Assembly (NCBI RefSeq): GCF_022437945.1
Contig: NZ_CP092535.1
Span: 3,534,001-3,598,000 of the forward strand
From: Nocardioides sp. TF02-7
GTDB taxonomy: Bacteria > Actinomycetota > Actinomycetes > Propionibacteriales > Nocardioidaceae
Length of the DNA stretch: 64,000 nucleotides
Direction of reading: 5' to 3'
Shown here: one piece after another, positions 9,291-19,035 of the stretch
How positions within the stretch are numbered: position 1 is the stretch's first letter
Layout of the letters: each line of letters begins with the position of its first letter
Translations under genes and position numbers: made by a program
The notes under the pieces: model-generated
Databases searched by the model: none
The model's input: only the letters and a program-made list of their open reading frames with translations
What the model was told of the DNA's origin: nothing

Positions 9291-10610
9291 TCACATCAGG
9301 CGCGACCAGAAGCCGGCGAAGTCGGGGAACGTCTTGCCGGTGGTGGCGACGTCCTCGACGAGCACGCCGGGCACGGCGGCGCCGACGACCACGCCGGCGT
9401 GCGCCATCCGGTGGTCGGCGTAGGTGCGGAACACGCCGCCGCGCAGCGATGAGGGACGGATCGAGAGCCCGTCGGGGTGCTCGGTCACGTCGGCGCCGAG
9501 CCGGCCGAGCTCGGTGGCGAGGGCCGCCAGCCGGTCGGTCTCGTGGCCGCGGATGTGGGCGATCCCCCGCAGGTAGGTGGGGGTCTGGGCGAGCGCGCAG
9601 AGCGCGGCGACGGCCGGCGCGAGCTCACCGACGTCGTGCAGGTCGGCGTCGAGGCCCTGCAACCCCCGCCACCCGCCGTCGGGGCCGGTCACCCGAAGTC
9701 CGTCGGCCACCCGCTCGACCGAGCAGCCCATCTGCGCGAGCAGGTCGCGGAGCGCGTCGCCGGCCTGGGTGGTCGCCTCGGGCCAGTCGCGCACCGTCAC
9801 GGAGCCGCCACTGACCGCGGCCAGGGCGAGGAACGGCGCCGCGTTGGAGAGGTCGGGCTCGATCGCCTCGTCGTACGCCGCGACCGGGCCGGGGGCGACC
9901 GCCCACCGGTTCGCGTCGGCGTCGTCGACCGTCACCCCCCGGTCGCGCAGCATCGCCACCGTCATCTCCACGTGGGGAGCGAGGGGATCGGCTTGCCGTC
10001 GTGGCGCACGTCGACGCCCTGGTCGAACCGGGCGCCGGCGAGCAGGAGTGCGGACACGAACTGCGACGAGGCGGAGGCGTCGACCACCACCCGGCCGCCC
10101 GGCACCCGGCCGTCACCCGCGACGACGAACGGCAGCGAGCCCCGAGCACCGTCGTCGACCCGTACGCCGAGCGTGCGCAGCGCGCCCAGCACCTCGCCGA
10201 CGGGTCGGTTGCGCATGTGCGGGTCGCCGTCGAACGCGACCGAGCCGCGCACCAGGCCGGCCACCGGCGGCACGAACCGCATCACCGTGCCCGCCAGCCC
10301 GCAGTCCACGGCTGCGGTGACCGCTGCGGCGTCCCGGTCGAGCGGCGTCACCGCCCAGTCGGGACCGGAGGTGTCGACTGGCGCCCCGAGCGCCGTGAGC
10401 GCCTGCGCCATCAGCAGGGTGTCGCGCGAGCGCAGCGCGCGTCGTACGACTGACGGCCCGTCGGCCAGCGCGGCGAGCACGAGCGCGCGGTTGGTCAGGG
10501 GACTTGCTGCCCGGCAGCGTGACGACCGCGTCGACCGGTCCGCTCGCCACCGGCGCCGGCCAGGGGTCGGGGAGCGGGGTGGGGGCGACGGAGGCGGGAG
10601 CGCTGTTCAT
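9291..10610 (-). CDS. aroA: 3-phosphoshikimate 1-carboxyvinyltransferase (2 frame breaks)
   Basis: EPSP synthase of the shikimate pathway, about 439 residues once repaired. The N-terminal motif PGSKS is followed by [13 protein letters not shown] after an extra C in the run 10498-10501. A second break (one base missing) lies at 9974-9977, inside [16 protein letters not shown]. Later motifs include [41 protein letters not shown] and DHRMAHAGV. It lies upstream of rsgA on the same strand, a conserved actinobacterial pairing. Confidence 0.95.
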
Positions 10611-10671
10611 GACGGCCGCAGTCTAGGAGACCGCGGCCGGTCCGCTCCCGGCTCGACCCTCAGGTGAGCCG

Positions 10672-11214
10672 TCAGGTGAGCTCCGCCTTGACGAGCTTGG
10701 CCTCGCGGCGCGCGGAGGAGGCGAGGTGCCCGGCCTCGCGGCGGGCGTCCTTCGCCGCGCGGCGGGCGCGCCACGCCAGCCCGGGCCGGCCCTCGGTGTC
10801 GCCGGCGGCGATCACCAGGGCGCCGAGCAGCGAGGCGTCCTTGAAGAACTGCTGCATCTGCTGCTCCCGCCGCTCCTTGTCGGTCTCCTCCCAGAACCGG
10901 TGCGTCGCGGCGGTGCTCGGCACCAGCGTCGCGGCGAGCGCGACCGCGGAGAGTCGCGGGAACTTCCCGAGGCCGAGCGCGGCACCGGCGGCGACCTGCA
11001 CGCCGCCGATGACCCGCACCCACGTCGTCGGGTCCTTGGGGACCGACGCGTCCGGTGCCGCCTGGTGCACGGCCTTCTCGGCGAGCGGCGCGATGCGGTC
11101 GGTGACGGGCTGTGCCTGCGGCGCGAGCGCGGCCGCGTTGCGGAGCGCGTGGACCCCGGTCACCACGAAGGCCGAGGCCAGGAGGGGGCGGGCGATCAGT
11201 CTGGTGAGGGACAT
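10672..11214 (-). CDS. DoxX family membrane protein
   Basis: 180 residues. The N-terminus MSLTRLIARPLLASAFVVTGVHALRN is the DoxX signature. Three to four hydrophobic helices follow, then a basic Lys/Arg/Ala-rich C-terminal tail. DoxX proteins are predicted quinone-linked or redox-related membrane proteins, with a loosely defined role. The ATG directly abuts a perfect AGGAGGT, leaving no spacer, which is unusual. It is divergent from the SRAP gene. Confidence 0.82.
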   Translation of the reverse strand: MSLTRLIARPLLASAFVVTGVHALRNAAALAPQAQPVTDRIAPLAEKAVHQAAPDASVPKDPTTWVRVIGGVQVAAGAALGLGKFPRLSAVALAATLVPSTAATHRFWEETDKERREQQMQQFFKDASLLGALVIAAGDTEGRPGLAWRARRAAKDARREAGHLASSARREAKLVKAELT

Positions 11215-11278
11215 ACCTCCTTGCTACCCCAAAGCGTCGCGGCCAACCAGCGCCCGTCGCCGCGGATACGCTGTCGCC

Positions 11279-12073
11279 ATGTGCGGTCGCTATGCCTCGA
11301 GCAGGAGCCCGGACGACCTGGCGGAGGAGTTCGAGGTCATCGACCCGCGCCTCGACAAGGTGCTCGACCCCGACTACAACGTGGCGCCCACCAAGGAGGT
11401 GTACGCCGTCCTCGAGCGGCCCCCGGCGGACCGGGAGGGGGAGCCCGGTGAGGGGACGGGCGAGCCGGAGCCGGTGCGCCAGCTCCGCGTGCTGCGGTGG
11501 GGGCTGGTGCCGTTCTGGGCCAAGGACCCCTCGATCGGCAGCCGGATGATCAACGCGCGGATGGAGACGGTCGCGGAGAAGCCGGCGTTCCGCCGCGCGT
11601 TCGCCGCGCGGCGCTGCCTGCTCCCGGCCGACGGCTACTACGAGTGGTATCCCACGCAGCAGAAGGAGAAGGGCAAGCCGGCCAAACAGCCGTTCTTCAT
11701 CCGGCCCAAGGACGGGTCGGTCCTGGCGATGGCGGGGCTCTACGAGCTGTGGAAGGACCCCACCCGGTCCGACGACGACCCGGAGCGGTGGCGCTGGACG
11801 TGCACGGTGCTGACGACCGACGCTCCCGACCACCTGGGCCGGATCCACGACCGGATGCCGCTCCTGGTGACGCCCGAGCGCCGCTCGGCGTGGCTCGACC
11901 CGCAGACCCCGAAGGACCGGCTGCTCGACCTGCTGGTGCCGGCGCAGGAGACCGGGCTCGAGGCCTTTCCCGTCGCCCGCGCCGTCGGCAACGTGCGGAA
12001 CAACGGCCCCGAGCTGGTCGAGCCCGTGCCGTTCGAGGAGACGCTCCTGGCGGCGGAGGGGCACGTCCGGTGA
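11279..12073 (+). CDS. SOS response-associated peptidase (SRAP/HMCES family)
   Basis: 264 residues starting MCGRYAS; Cys2 is the catalytic nucleophile that crosslinks to abasic sites in single-stranded DNA after Met removal. Other family landmarks are [35 protein letters not shown], the active Glu in GYYEWY and the late HDRMPLLV. It protects stalled replication forks. It overlaps the next gene by four bases (GTGA), suggesting coupling. It matches the Rv3226c neighbour of aroA in mycobacteria, as remembered. Confidence 0.93.
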   Translation: MCGRYASSRSPDDLAEEFEVIDPRLDKVLDPDYNVAPTKEVYAVLERPPADREGEPGEGTGEPEPVRQLRVLRWGLVPFWAKDPSIGSRMINARMETVAEKPAFRRAFAARRCLLPADGYYEWYPTQQKEKGKPAKQPFFIRPKDGSVLAMAGLYELWKDPTRSDDDPERWRWTCTVLTTDAPDHLGRIHDRMPLLVTPERRSAWLDPQTPKDRLLDLLVPAQETGLEAFPVARAVGNVRNNGPELVEPVPFEETLLAAEGHVR

Positions 12074-12712
12074 CGTCCGAGGAGCGGCTCGTCCCCACGC
12101 CCGTCGGCGAGGGGCGGCTGGTCACCCACCGGGCCCGGCGCCCGATCGCAACCCTGCTGCTCAGCCACGGGGCCGGCGGTGGGATCGAGGCGCGGGACCT
12201 GGTGGCGCTGGCGCAGACCCTGCCCCGGCAGGGGGTCACCGTCATGCTCTTCGAGCAGCCGTGGCGGCGGGCCGGACGGCGGATCGCCACACCGCCGCCG
12301 ACGCTCGACGCCGGGCTCCGCGCGGCGGCCGACACGATCCGGGTGCGCACGCCCCTGGTGGTGGGCGGCCGCTCGGCGGGTGCCCGCTCGGGCGCCCGGT
12401 GTGCCAAGGCGCTGGGCGCGACCGGCTGCCTGGCCCCTCTCGTTCCCGCTGCACCCGCCGGGGAGGCCGGAGAGGTCGCGGCTCGCCGAGCTCGAGGAGA
12501 CCCGGGTGCCGACGCTGGTCGTGCAGGGTGCGAACGACCCGATGGGGCGACCGGAGGAGCTCCCCGACCTGTCCCACGTCGACCTCGCCGTGGTGCCGGA
12601 CGCCGACCACGGCCTGGCGGTGCCGAAGCGGGCCTCGATCAGCCAGGACGAGGCGATGGAGATCGTCGTCGAGTGCACGCTCGAGTGGGTCGTCCGCGAG
12701 GTCGCGGGCTGA
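12070..12712 (+). CDS. Alpha/beta hydrolase, KANL3/Tex30-like (1 frame break)
   Basis: About 213 residues from a GTG that overlaps the SRAP stop. The fold's markers are [10 protein letters not shown] (oxyanion side), [10 protein letters not shown] (nucleophile elbow GGRSAG), [10 protein letters not shown] and a late ADHGL with the catalytic His. A break from an extra C in the run 12434-12437 separates the elbow from the rest ([17 protein letters not shown]). The substrate is unknown. The position suggests co-expression with SRAP. Confidence 0.82.
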
Positions 12713-12745
12713 CCGCGACCGGTGCCCGCCGATCCCGCCGGCCCG

Positions 12746-12771
12746 GGAATGAGGACGCCGGGCGCGCGGTT
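12746..12771 (+). promoter_or_regulatory. SigR-type promoter upstream of sigR
   Basis: GGAAT (12746-12750), exactly 18 bases, then GTT (12769-12771). This is the known SigR consensus GGAAT-N18-GTT. It lies directly before the sigR gene, which points to positive autoregulation under thiol-oxidative stress. It is a sequence match only. Confidence 0.75.
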
Positions 12772-12831
12772 GTGGAGGACATGAACGCCGTCCTCGAACG
12801 CCCCGAGCGGGTCGACGTAGGCTGGGAGGCG

Positions 12832-13479
12832 ATGACAGAGACCTCCGACCTCGACCTGGCAGCTGCCGACGAGCCCGTCGACCTCGCGACCGAGACGCCC
12901 GAGGAGCGGGCGGCGCGGTTCGAGCGCGACGCGCTGCCGTTCCTCGACCAGCTCTACTCCGCGGCGATGCGGATGACCCGCAACCCCGCGGACGCGGAGG
13001 ACCTGGTGCAGGAGACCTTCGCGAAGGCCTACTCGGCCTTCCACCAGTTCAAGCCGGGCACCAACCTCAAGGCCTGGCTCTACCGGATCCTCACCAACAC
13101 CTTCATCAACACCTACCGGAAGAAGCAGCGCCAGCCGCAGCAGTCCCTGAGCACCGACTCCGGGGACGTGGAGGACTGGCAGCTCGCCCGCGCGGAGTCG
13201 CACACGTCGAGCGGGCTGAAGTCGGCGGAGATGGAGGCGCTCGAGCACCTTCCCGACAGCCAGGTCAAGGACGCCCTCCAGCGGCTCCCGGAGGAGTTCC
13301 GGCTGGCGGTCTACCTCGCCGACGTCGAGGGATTCGCCTACAAGGAGATCGCCGAGATCATGGAAACGCCGATCGGGACGGTGATGTCCCGGCTCCACCG
13401 CGGCCGGCGCCAGCTGCGCGACATGCTCTCCGACTACGTCCGCTCCGGCGGCGACGCGCCCGTCGAGGGAGGCCGCTGA
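12832..13479 (+). CDS. sigR: ECF sigma factor of the SigR/SigH thiol-stress type
   Basis: 215 residues from ATG 12832, which has GGGAGG upstream. Region 2 is [31 protein letters not shown] and region 4 is [27 protein letters not shown] with [11 protein letters not shown]. An in-frame ATG at 12781 would add 17 residues. The SigR-type promoter ends at 12771, so initiation there would give a near-leaderless long form. The rsrA gene follows with a one-base overlap. The neighbours and the HxxxCxxC anti-sigma factor make the SigR identity firm. Confidence 0.93.
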   Translation: MTETSDLDLAAADEPVDLATETPEERAARFERDALPFLDQLYSAAMRMTRNPADAEDLVQETFAKAYSAFHQFKPGTNLKAWLYRILTNTFINTYRKKQRQPQQSLSTDSGDVEDWQLARAESHTSSGLKSAEMEALEHLPDSQVKDALQRLPEEFRLAVYLADVEGFAYKEIAEIMETPIGTVMSRLHRGRRQLRDMLSDYVRSGGDAPVEGGR

Positions 13480-13760
13480 TGAGCCACGAGCACGGCCGTC
13501 CCGGCCAGCACACCGACGAGGAGTGCGTCGACTTCCTCGAGCGCATCGTCCGGCTGATCGACAACGAGCTCGAGGAGGGGGAGTGTGCGGTCGTCCGCGC
13601 CCACCTCGAGGGCTGCAACCCCTGCCTGGAGCGCTACGACCTGCAGCGCACCGTGAAGGCGCTCGTCGCCCGCTCCTGCTCGGAGAAGGCGCCGGCCGAC
13701 CTGCGGGAGAAGGTCCGGGTGCAGATCCAGGCGGTGCAGGTCCGGATCACCGAGGGCTGA
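13479..13760 (+). CDS. rsrA: Mycothiol-system zinc anti-sigma factor
   Basis: 93 residues with the ZAS motif H42-x3-C46-x2-C49 (HLEGCNPC) plus Cys16. This is the redox switch that holds SigR under reducing conditions and releases it on disulfide formation. The ATG overlaps the sigR stop (TGATG), so the pair is translationally coupled. Length and motif spacing match RsrA/RshA of Streptomyces and Mycobacterium. Confidence 0.93.
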   Translation: MSHEHGRPGQHTDEECVDFLERIVRLIDNELEEGECAVVRAHLEGCNPCLERYDLQRTVKALVARSCSEKAPADLREKVRVQIQAVQVRITEG

Positions 13761-13800
13761 GCCCCGGCGCCCGCCGAGGGCGGAGTCCTCAGGAGACGAG

Positions 13801-13832
13801 CGAGCCCCCGCGACCAGTGGTCCGGGGGCTCG
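13801..13832. terminator. Hairpin terminator between rsrA and bL37
   Basis: CGAGCCCCCG pairs with a right arm CCGGGGGCTCG around a roughly 11-base loop. It lies between convergent genes and could serve both. There is no long T run, as is common in high-GC actinobacteria. Confidence 0.7.
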
Positions 13833-13845
13833 GTCACAGCCGTGC

Positions 13846-13920
13846 TCAGCTGTTGGGGCGCTTGCCGTGGTTGGCGCCCTTCTTGCGGCGCGCGCGGCGC
13901 TTGCGGCCGGTCTTGCCCAT
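13846..13920 (-). CDS. Ribosomal protein bL37 (AURKAIP1/COX24-type)
   Basis: 24 residues, MGKTGRKRRARRKKGANHGK then RPNS, almost entirely basic. It matches the tiny actinobacterial large-subunit protein first seen in mycobacterial ribosome structures. A perfect AGGAGG lies seven bases or so before the ATG, supporting real translation. It is easily missed because of its length. Confidence 0.88.
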   Translation of the reverse strand: MGKTGRKRRARRKKGANHGKRPNS

Positions 13921-13969
13921 GGTTCCTCCTGGAAGTCGAGAGACAGGACAGTCTCTCAGGTCGGCCGGG

Positions 13970-14366
13970 TCAACCCGAAATCCGGCCCAGGAAGCGAGCG
14001 GCGTCGACGACGACCCGGGTGACCTCCCCCGCTGCCGACGAGCGCGCCGGGCCCGTCGGGGCCGAGGTTGCGGGCGGCGACGGAGAACCGGCGCAGCCGG
14101 CCGTCGGCGTACGCCAGTCGTGCGGTCACCTCGACCCGCTGCCCGACCGCGCTCGGCGCGAGGTGCTCGAGCTGCACCCGGGTGCCGACGCTGGTCTCGC
14201 CGTCGGCGAGGACCGGGTCGATCGCCGCGCAGGTGGCCGCCTCGCACCACGCCAGCAGCCGCGGCGTGCCCAGCACCGGGAGGCTGCCGGAGCCGACCGC
14301 GACCGCGGTGTCGGCGTCGGTGACGGTGAACTCGAGGGCCGCCTCGGTCGAGGGGGTCTGGGTCAT
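13970..14366 (-). CDS. Hotdog thioesterase, FlK-like (1 frame break)
   Basis: About 131 residues. Features of the fluoroacetyl-CoA-thioesterase-like group are VGSGSLPVLGTPRLLAWCEAA, SVGTRVQLEHLAP and VTARLAYADGRLRRFSVAA. The C-terminus (GSGEVTRVVVDAARFLGRISG) is recovered after removing one base of the run 14026-14030. It probably hydrolyses a short acyl-CoA, substrate unknown. The gene starts 13 bases after the upstream ThDP-enzyme stop, on the same strand. Confidence 0.8.
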
Positions 14367-14378
14367 CGGCGCCGCGCC

Positions 14379-16070
14379 TCAGATGCCGAACGTGTTGCGC
14401 GGGTAGGCCGCGTCGACGTCGGTGATCACGTTGACGAGGTACGGCGTCCCCGCGGCGAACGCCCGGTCGAGCGCCGGCCCGATCTGGCGGGGGGTCGGTC
14501 ACGGTCTCGCCGGCGCCGCCGAGCGCCTTGACGACCTCGTCGTAGGCGGTGCGGGGGCGCGAGGTCGGCCGCGACGTCGTAGCCGTAGAGCATCTGCATC
14601 GGACCCTTCTCCAGGCCCCACGCGGAGTTGTTGCCCATGACCATCACGACCGGCAGCCGGTGCCGCACGAGGGTGTCGACGTCCATCAGCGAGAACCCGG
14701 CGGCGCCGTCGCCGAGCAGCAGCACCACCTGTGAGGACGGACGCGCGATCCGGGCGGCGATCGCGGCGCCCAGGCCGGCGCCCAGGCAGCCGTAGGGACC
14801 GGGGTCGAGCCAGCAGCCGGGGCGCCGCGGCTCGACGTACTTGCCGGCGAAGGAGACGAAGTCGCCGCCGTCGCCGATGACGACCGCGTCGTCGGCCAGA
14901 CGGGGGACCAGCTCGCCGTAGATCCGGGCGGGGTGGACGGGGTCGGCCTCGGCGCCGAGCAGCTCGCGGTCGCGGGCGGTGGCGGCGGCGACCGTGTCCT
15001 GCAGCCCGGAGACCCAGGCCGACCAGTCGGGTCGGCTGCCGCGGTCCAGGGCGGCGAGCAGGCCGTCGAACACCGACGTCAGGTCGCCGGAGACGGCGCC
15101 CGCGAGGGCGGCGTGGGTCGAGACCTGGTCGGCGGCGTCGGCGACGTGGACGACCTTCGCCGGCTCCGCACCGTCCTTGCCGCCGAACACCCCGTAGCCG
15201 AGCCGGAAGTCCAGGGGCGTGCCGACCACGACCACCAGGTCGGCCCCGCCGAGCGCGGCGCTGCGGGCCTTGGTGACCAGCAGCGGATGGCCGCCGGGCA
15301 CGACGCCGCGGCCCATGCCGTTGGTGATCGCGGGCACGCCGGCGGTCTCGACGAAGCGCAGCGCGGCCTCCTCGGCGCGGTCGGCCCAGACGTCGGTGCC
15401 GAGGATCATCACCGGCTGCCGGGCGGCGGCGAGCAGGCCGGCGATCCGCTCGAGCGCATCGGAGTCGGGCTCCGCGCCGCGTCCCGCAGCGGCGCCGACC
15501 GTCGGCACCCGGCCGGTGCCCTGGTTGAAGAACTCGTCCATCGGGACGTCGACGTACGCCGGGCCACGGTGCGACGACCGGGCGGCGAGGAACGCCTCGT
15601 CGAACCCGGCGGCGACGTCGCCGGCGGTCGGCAGCGTCCGGGCGAGCTTGGTGATGGTCTCGACGATCGGCAGGTGGTCGATCTCCTGCAACGCGCCGGC
15701 GCCCCAGCGGTTGTTGGGAGCGCGGCCGCCGACGACCACCATCGGGGAGCCGGCGAACCTCGCCTGGGCCAGGGCGCTCGCGCCGTTGGTCACGCCGGGA
15801 CCGGCGGTGAGCACCGCGAGGCCGGGGACGCGGGTGAGCTTGCCGGTCGCCTCCGCCGCGAACGCCGCGGTCTGCTCGTGCCGGACGTCGAGCAGCCGCA
15901 TCGGCGGGTCGGCCTTCACCGCGCCGTCGTACATCGGGGAACACGTGCGCCCCCGAGAGCGTGAACATCGTCTCCACGCCGTGGGCACGGGCGACGGCCA
16001 CCGCGAGCTCGCCGGCGTGGCCGGAGAGCTCGGTCGCGGTGCCGGCGGGGGACTCGTCGGTCGAGGTCAT
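14379..16070 (-). CDS. Thiamine-diphosphate enzyme, acetolactate synthase-like (3 frame breaks)
   Basis: About 562 residues. The N-terminal PYR domain has the catalytic Glu in RHEQTAAFAAEA. A central Rossmann-like domain follows, and the C-terminal PP domain carries the ThDP motif GDGAAGFSLMDVDTL...NN. Breaks are at 15936-15939, 14553-14557 and 14489-14494. No small regulatory subunit (IlvN) is adjacent, so a catabolic or paralogous role is as likely as valine/isoleucine biosynthesis. It shares its strand with the thioesterase. Confidence 0.82.
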
Positions 16071-16092
16071 GAGGGCACCGTACCGAGATCGG

Positions 16093-16974
16093 TCAGTGCT
16101 GGGGCGGTGGGTCGGCGCGGTGGTGGGACGGGCCGAGGTACGCCGGGTGGGCGCGGCGCAGGTGGGTGACCAGGGTCAGCAGCAGGTCGGACCGGTCCGG
16201 CGGCTGCTCGGGGCCGAGCGCGACCTGGAGGTAGAGCGAGCGGAGGAACGCCGCCGGGTTGCCGGTGTGCACGTAGACGTCGCGCTCCCCGGGCGGCGTC
16301 GGCCGCCGGCGGGCCGCGTCGCCGATGCGCTCCAGCCACGGCTCGACCAGGTCCTGCGGCACCAGCCCGCGGCGCAGCACCTGCAGCGCGGTCAGGGCGA
16401 GCCGGTCCGGCTCGCCGGCGGTCCAGACCCGGTCGGGCACGCGGAGCACCCGCTCACCGATCACGTCGAGGACGACGAGCAGCTCGCCCGCCCCGCAGTG
16501 CTGCGACCGGGCCAGCGCACCGAGCGCGTCGGCGCCGTGGGCGATGGCGTGCGCCCAGCCCTTCCCGGGCACGAACCCCCGCTCGTCGCGCTCGGCGAGG
16601 AACCAGGTGGCGAGCCGGTCGCCCCACTCCAGGACCTTGCCCCGGGGCACCAGCGGCCGCCGGGCGTCGCGGGCGATGATGTCGGCCAGCACCAGCGCGG
16701 AGAAGCTGCGGCGGAACACGGTGTCGGTGCCCGACTCGCCGATGCCGGTGAGCAGCCCGGTCGCGATGCCGTCGCCGAGGCCCGGCAGCAGGTCGTCGTA
16801 GACGCCGCGCTCGACCCAGGTGCAGATGACCTCGAGCGCGACCTCGTCGCGCAGCTTGGGGTCGGGGCTGCCGAGGAGCTCGGTGAGCTCGGCGGTGAGG
16901 TCGGACAGCGGCCGGTCCCGGGGCACCTCGAAGCCGGCGGCGGACACGTGGTGCCAGTCGACCGGAGGGCGCAT
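16093..16974 (-). CDS. DUF2785 domain protein
   Basis: 293 residues, mostly alpha-helical, with no signal or TM segment. DUF2785 landmarks are FRRSFSALVLADIIARD, GDRLATWFLAERDERGFVPGKGWAHAIAHGADALGALA and NPAAFLRSLYLQVALG. The His-rich GWAHAIAHGADAL resembles a HEAT-like repeat helix. The function is unknown. It ends 22 bases before the ThDP-enzyme start, on the same strand, and is divergent from pdtaS. Confidence 0.85.
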   Translation of the reverse strand: MRPPVDWHHVSAAGFEVPRDRPLSDLTAELTELLGSPDPKLRDEVALEVICTWVERGVYDDLLPGLGDGIATGLLTGIGESGTDTVFRRSFSALVLADIIARDARRPLVPRGKVLEWGDRLATWFLAERDERGFVPGKGWAHAIAHGADALGALARSQHCGAGELLVVLDVIGERVLRVPDRVWTAGEPDRLALTALQVLRRGLVPQDLVEPWLERIGDAARRRPTPPGERDVYVHTGNPAAFLRSLYLQVALGPEQPPDRSDLLLTLVTHLRRAHPAYLGPSHHRADPPPQH

Positions 16975-17018
16975 GGGCTCATCCTGCCAAACCTGGCGCC
17001 GCCCACTACCGTGAACCC

Positions 17019-18491
17019 GTGCCGTCCCTGTCCACCGTCGTCCGGCGCCACACCGATCTCGACGCGGACGACGTCGTCTGGCTCCAGCTGCTGCTGGCCG
17101 ACTGGCAGATCATCGCCGACCTCTCCTTCGCCGACCTCGTGCTGTGGCTGCCCGACCGGGAGGGCGCCGGGTTCTGGGCCGGCGGCCAGATGCGGCCGAC
17201 CACCGGACCGACGGCGTACGTCGACGACGTGGTCGGCACGTTCGTGCCCACGGGCAAGCGGCCCCTCGTCGACGCCGCGTTCGCGCAGGGCCGGATCGCG
17301 CGCGAGGGAGACCCGGAGTGGCGCGACGAGGTGCCGGTGCGGGTCGAGGCGATCCCGGTCCGCCGCGGCGACCGGGTGATCGCGGTGGTCGCCCGCAACA
17401 CCAACCTGCTCGGGGTGCGGACGCCGAGCCGGCTCGAGATCTCCTACCTGCAGACCGCCGGGGACCTGACCAAGATGATCGCCTCGGGCCACTTCCCGGA
17501 GCCCGGGCAGCGCAGCGACCACGCCGACTCCCCGCGGGTCGGCGACGGCTTCCTGCGCGTCGACGCCGCCGGCCGGGTGGTCTACGCCAGCCCCAACGCG
17601 CTGTCGGTCTACCGCAAGCTCGGCCTCACCGGCGACCTCGCCGGCCACGTCGTCGCCGACCTGACCCGCGAGCTGGTGCCGCCGCGCAAGCGGCCCGACG
17701 AGGAGACGCTGAGCGCGGTGCTGGGCGCCCGCGCCCACCGCGACACCGAGATCGGCTCGGGCGACGTGGCCCTCATCGTGCGCTCGATCCCGCTCCGGCC
17801 CGAGGGCCACCACATCGGCGGCCTGATCCTGCTCCGCGACGTCACCGAGCTGCGGCGTCGCGACCGGGAGCTGGTCACCAAGGACGCGACGATCCGCGAG
17901 ATCCACCACCGGGTGAAGAACAACCTGCAGACGGTCGCGGCCCTGCTCCGGCTGCAGGCGCGCCGGATCGACTCGCCGGAGGCGACGACCGCGCTGGAGG
18001 AGGCGGTTCGCCGGGTCGGATCGATCGCGATCGTCCACGAGACCCTCAGCCAGGCGGTCGAGGAGACGGTCGACTTCGACGACATCGCCGACCGGCTCGC
18101 GCGGCTGGTGACCGACGTCGGGCTGGCGCCGGTGCGGGTGCGCCGCGAGGGACGGTTCGGGCTCCTGCAGTCCGACCAGGCCACCGCGCTGGCGATGGTG
18201 GTCACCGAGCTGCTGCAGAACGCGGTCGAGCACGGCTACCCCGGCGACGGCGGCCGGGAGGGGGAGATCGTGCTGCGGGTCGAGCGGCACGGCGGCCGGT
18301 TGGCCGTGGTGGTCGACGACGACGGCTCGGGGCTGCCCGAGGGGTTCGAGCTCGACAGCTCACCCAGCCTGGGGCTGTCCATCGTCAAGACCCTCGTCGA
18401 GTCCGAGCTCGGTGGCCACCTGCAGCTCGGCCGGTCGCCGCTGGGCGGCACCCGGGCCGACGTCTCGCTGCCGCTGGACGGGCCGGACTGA
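17019..18491 (+). CDS. pdtaS: Cytosolic sensor histidine kinase PdtaS
   Basis: 490 residues, soluble. It has an N-terminal GAF-like domain (to ~150), a PAS domain (~170-280), HisKA_2 with the phospho-acceptor in REIHHRVKNNLQT, and an HATPase domain (NAVEHGYPG, DDGSGLPEGF). This is the PdtaS architecture; its partner PdtaR, an ANTAR antiterminator, is not in the window. In mycobacteria it senses metals and nitric oxide and regulates RNA-level antitermination. It is convergent with whiB1, as in M. tuberculosis Rv3220c/Rv3219. Confidence 0.92.
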   Translation: MPSLSTVVRRHTDLDADDVVWLQLLLADWQIIADLSFADLVLWLPDREGAGFWAGGQMRPTTGPTAYVDDVVGTFVPTGKRPLVDAAFAQGRIAREGDPEWRDEVPVRVEAIPVRRGDRVIAVVARNTNLLGVRTPSRLEISYLQTAGDLTKMIASGHFPEPGQRSDHADSPRVGDGFLRVDAAGRVVYASPNALSVYRKLGLTGDLAGHVVADLTRELVPPRKRPDEETLSAVLGARAHRDTEIGSGDVALIVRSIPLRPEGHHIGGLILLRDVTELRRRDRELVTKDATIREIHHRVKNNLQTVAALLRLQARRIDSPEATTALEEAVRRVGSIAIVHETLSQAVEETVDFDDIADRLARLVTDVGLAPVRVRREGRFGLLQSDQATALAMVVTELLQNAVEHGYPGDGGREGEIVLRVERHGGRLAVVVDDDGSGLPEGFELDSSPSLGLSIVKTLVESELGGHLQLGRSPLGGTRADVSLPLDGPD

Positions 18492-18556
18492 GACCGGAGT
18501 GACGGGAGGTGGCCGGACGGGTCACGACCGCTCGAACGGACGCTGCGAGTGCGCTC

Positions 18557-18811
18557 TCAGACGTTGGTGCGGACGCGGGCCCGGGCGTTGCGCCGCTTCA
18601 GCGCGCGCCGCTCGTCCTCGCTCAGGCCTCCCCAGACGCCGTGGTCCTGCCCCGCCTCGAGAGCCCACGCGAGACACTGCTCGCGCACCTCGCAGCGACG
18701 GCACACCTGCTTGGCCTCCTCGATCTGGAGGATGGCCGGACCGGTGTTGCCGATCGGGAAGAACAGCTCCGGATCCTCGTCGAGGCATGCGGAACGGTGA
18801 CGCCAATCCAT
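18557..18811 (-). CDS. whiB1: WhiB-family iron-sulfur regulator WhiB1
   Basis: 84 residues from ATG 18811, with AGAGGG upstream. Four cluster ligands are C9, C37, C40 and C46, with spacing C-x27-C-x2-C-x5-C, followed by GVWGG and a basic C-terminus. It binds a [4Fe-4S] cluster that reacts with NO and partners the primary sigma factor. An in-frame frame extends upstream but no Shine-Dalgarno supports an earlier start. The neighbouring pdtaS and the upstream CRP-type site match mycobacterial whiB1. Confidence 0.93.
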   Translation of the reverse strand: MDWRHRSACLDEDPELFFPIGNTGPAILQIEEAKQVCRRCEVREQCLAWALEAGQDHGVWGGLSEDERRALKRRNARARVRTNV

Positions 18812-18902
18812 GGGTGGGGGATTCCCTCTTTCTGATGCGTGCAGGCCGTGACCAGGCTGTGGCTGCGCCCACCGGCCTGCGGGCGCGACAAGGACCGCAA
18901 AA

Positions 18903-18916
18903 GTGAACGGTTTCAC
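18903..18916. promoter_or_regulatory. CRP-type site upstream of whiB1
   Basis: GTGAACGGTTTCAC is a perfect GTGA-N6-TCAC core centred about 98 bases upstream of the whiB1 ATG. Mycobacterial whiB1 is a known CRP (cAMP receptor protein) target, so this is the likely site of the orthologous regulator. It is a sequence match plus analogy. Confidence 0.65.
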
Positions 18917-19035
18917 GATCGCCCCTCCAGGGTTCCAAGGAAAGGCTTTCGAATCAAGGATTTCTGGTGGTCGGTTGGGTCACAACCCAGGGCCGGTACC
19001 CCGTCCTGACGATCCGAGACCTACGATTGCCGGTC

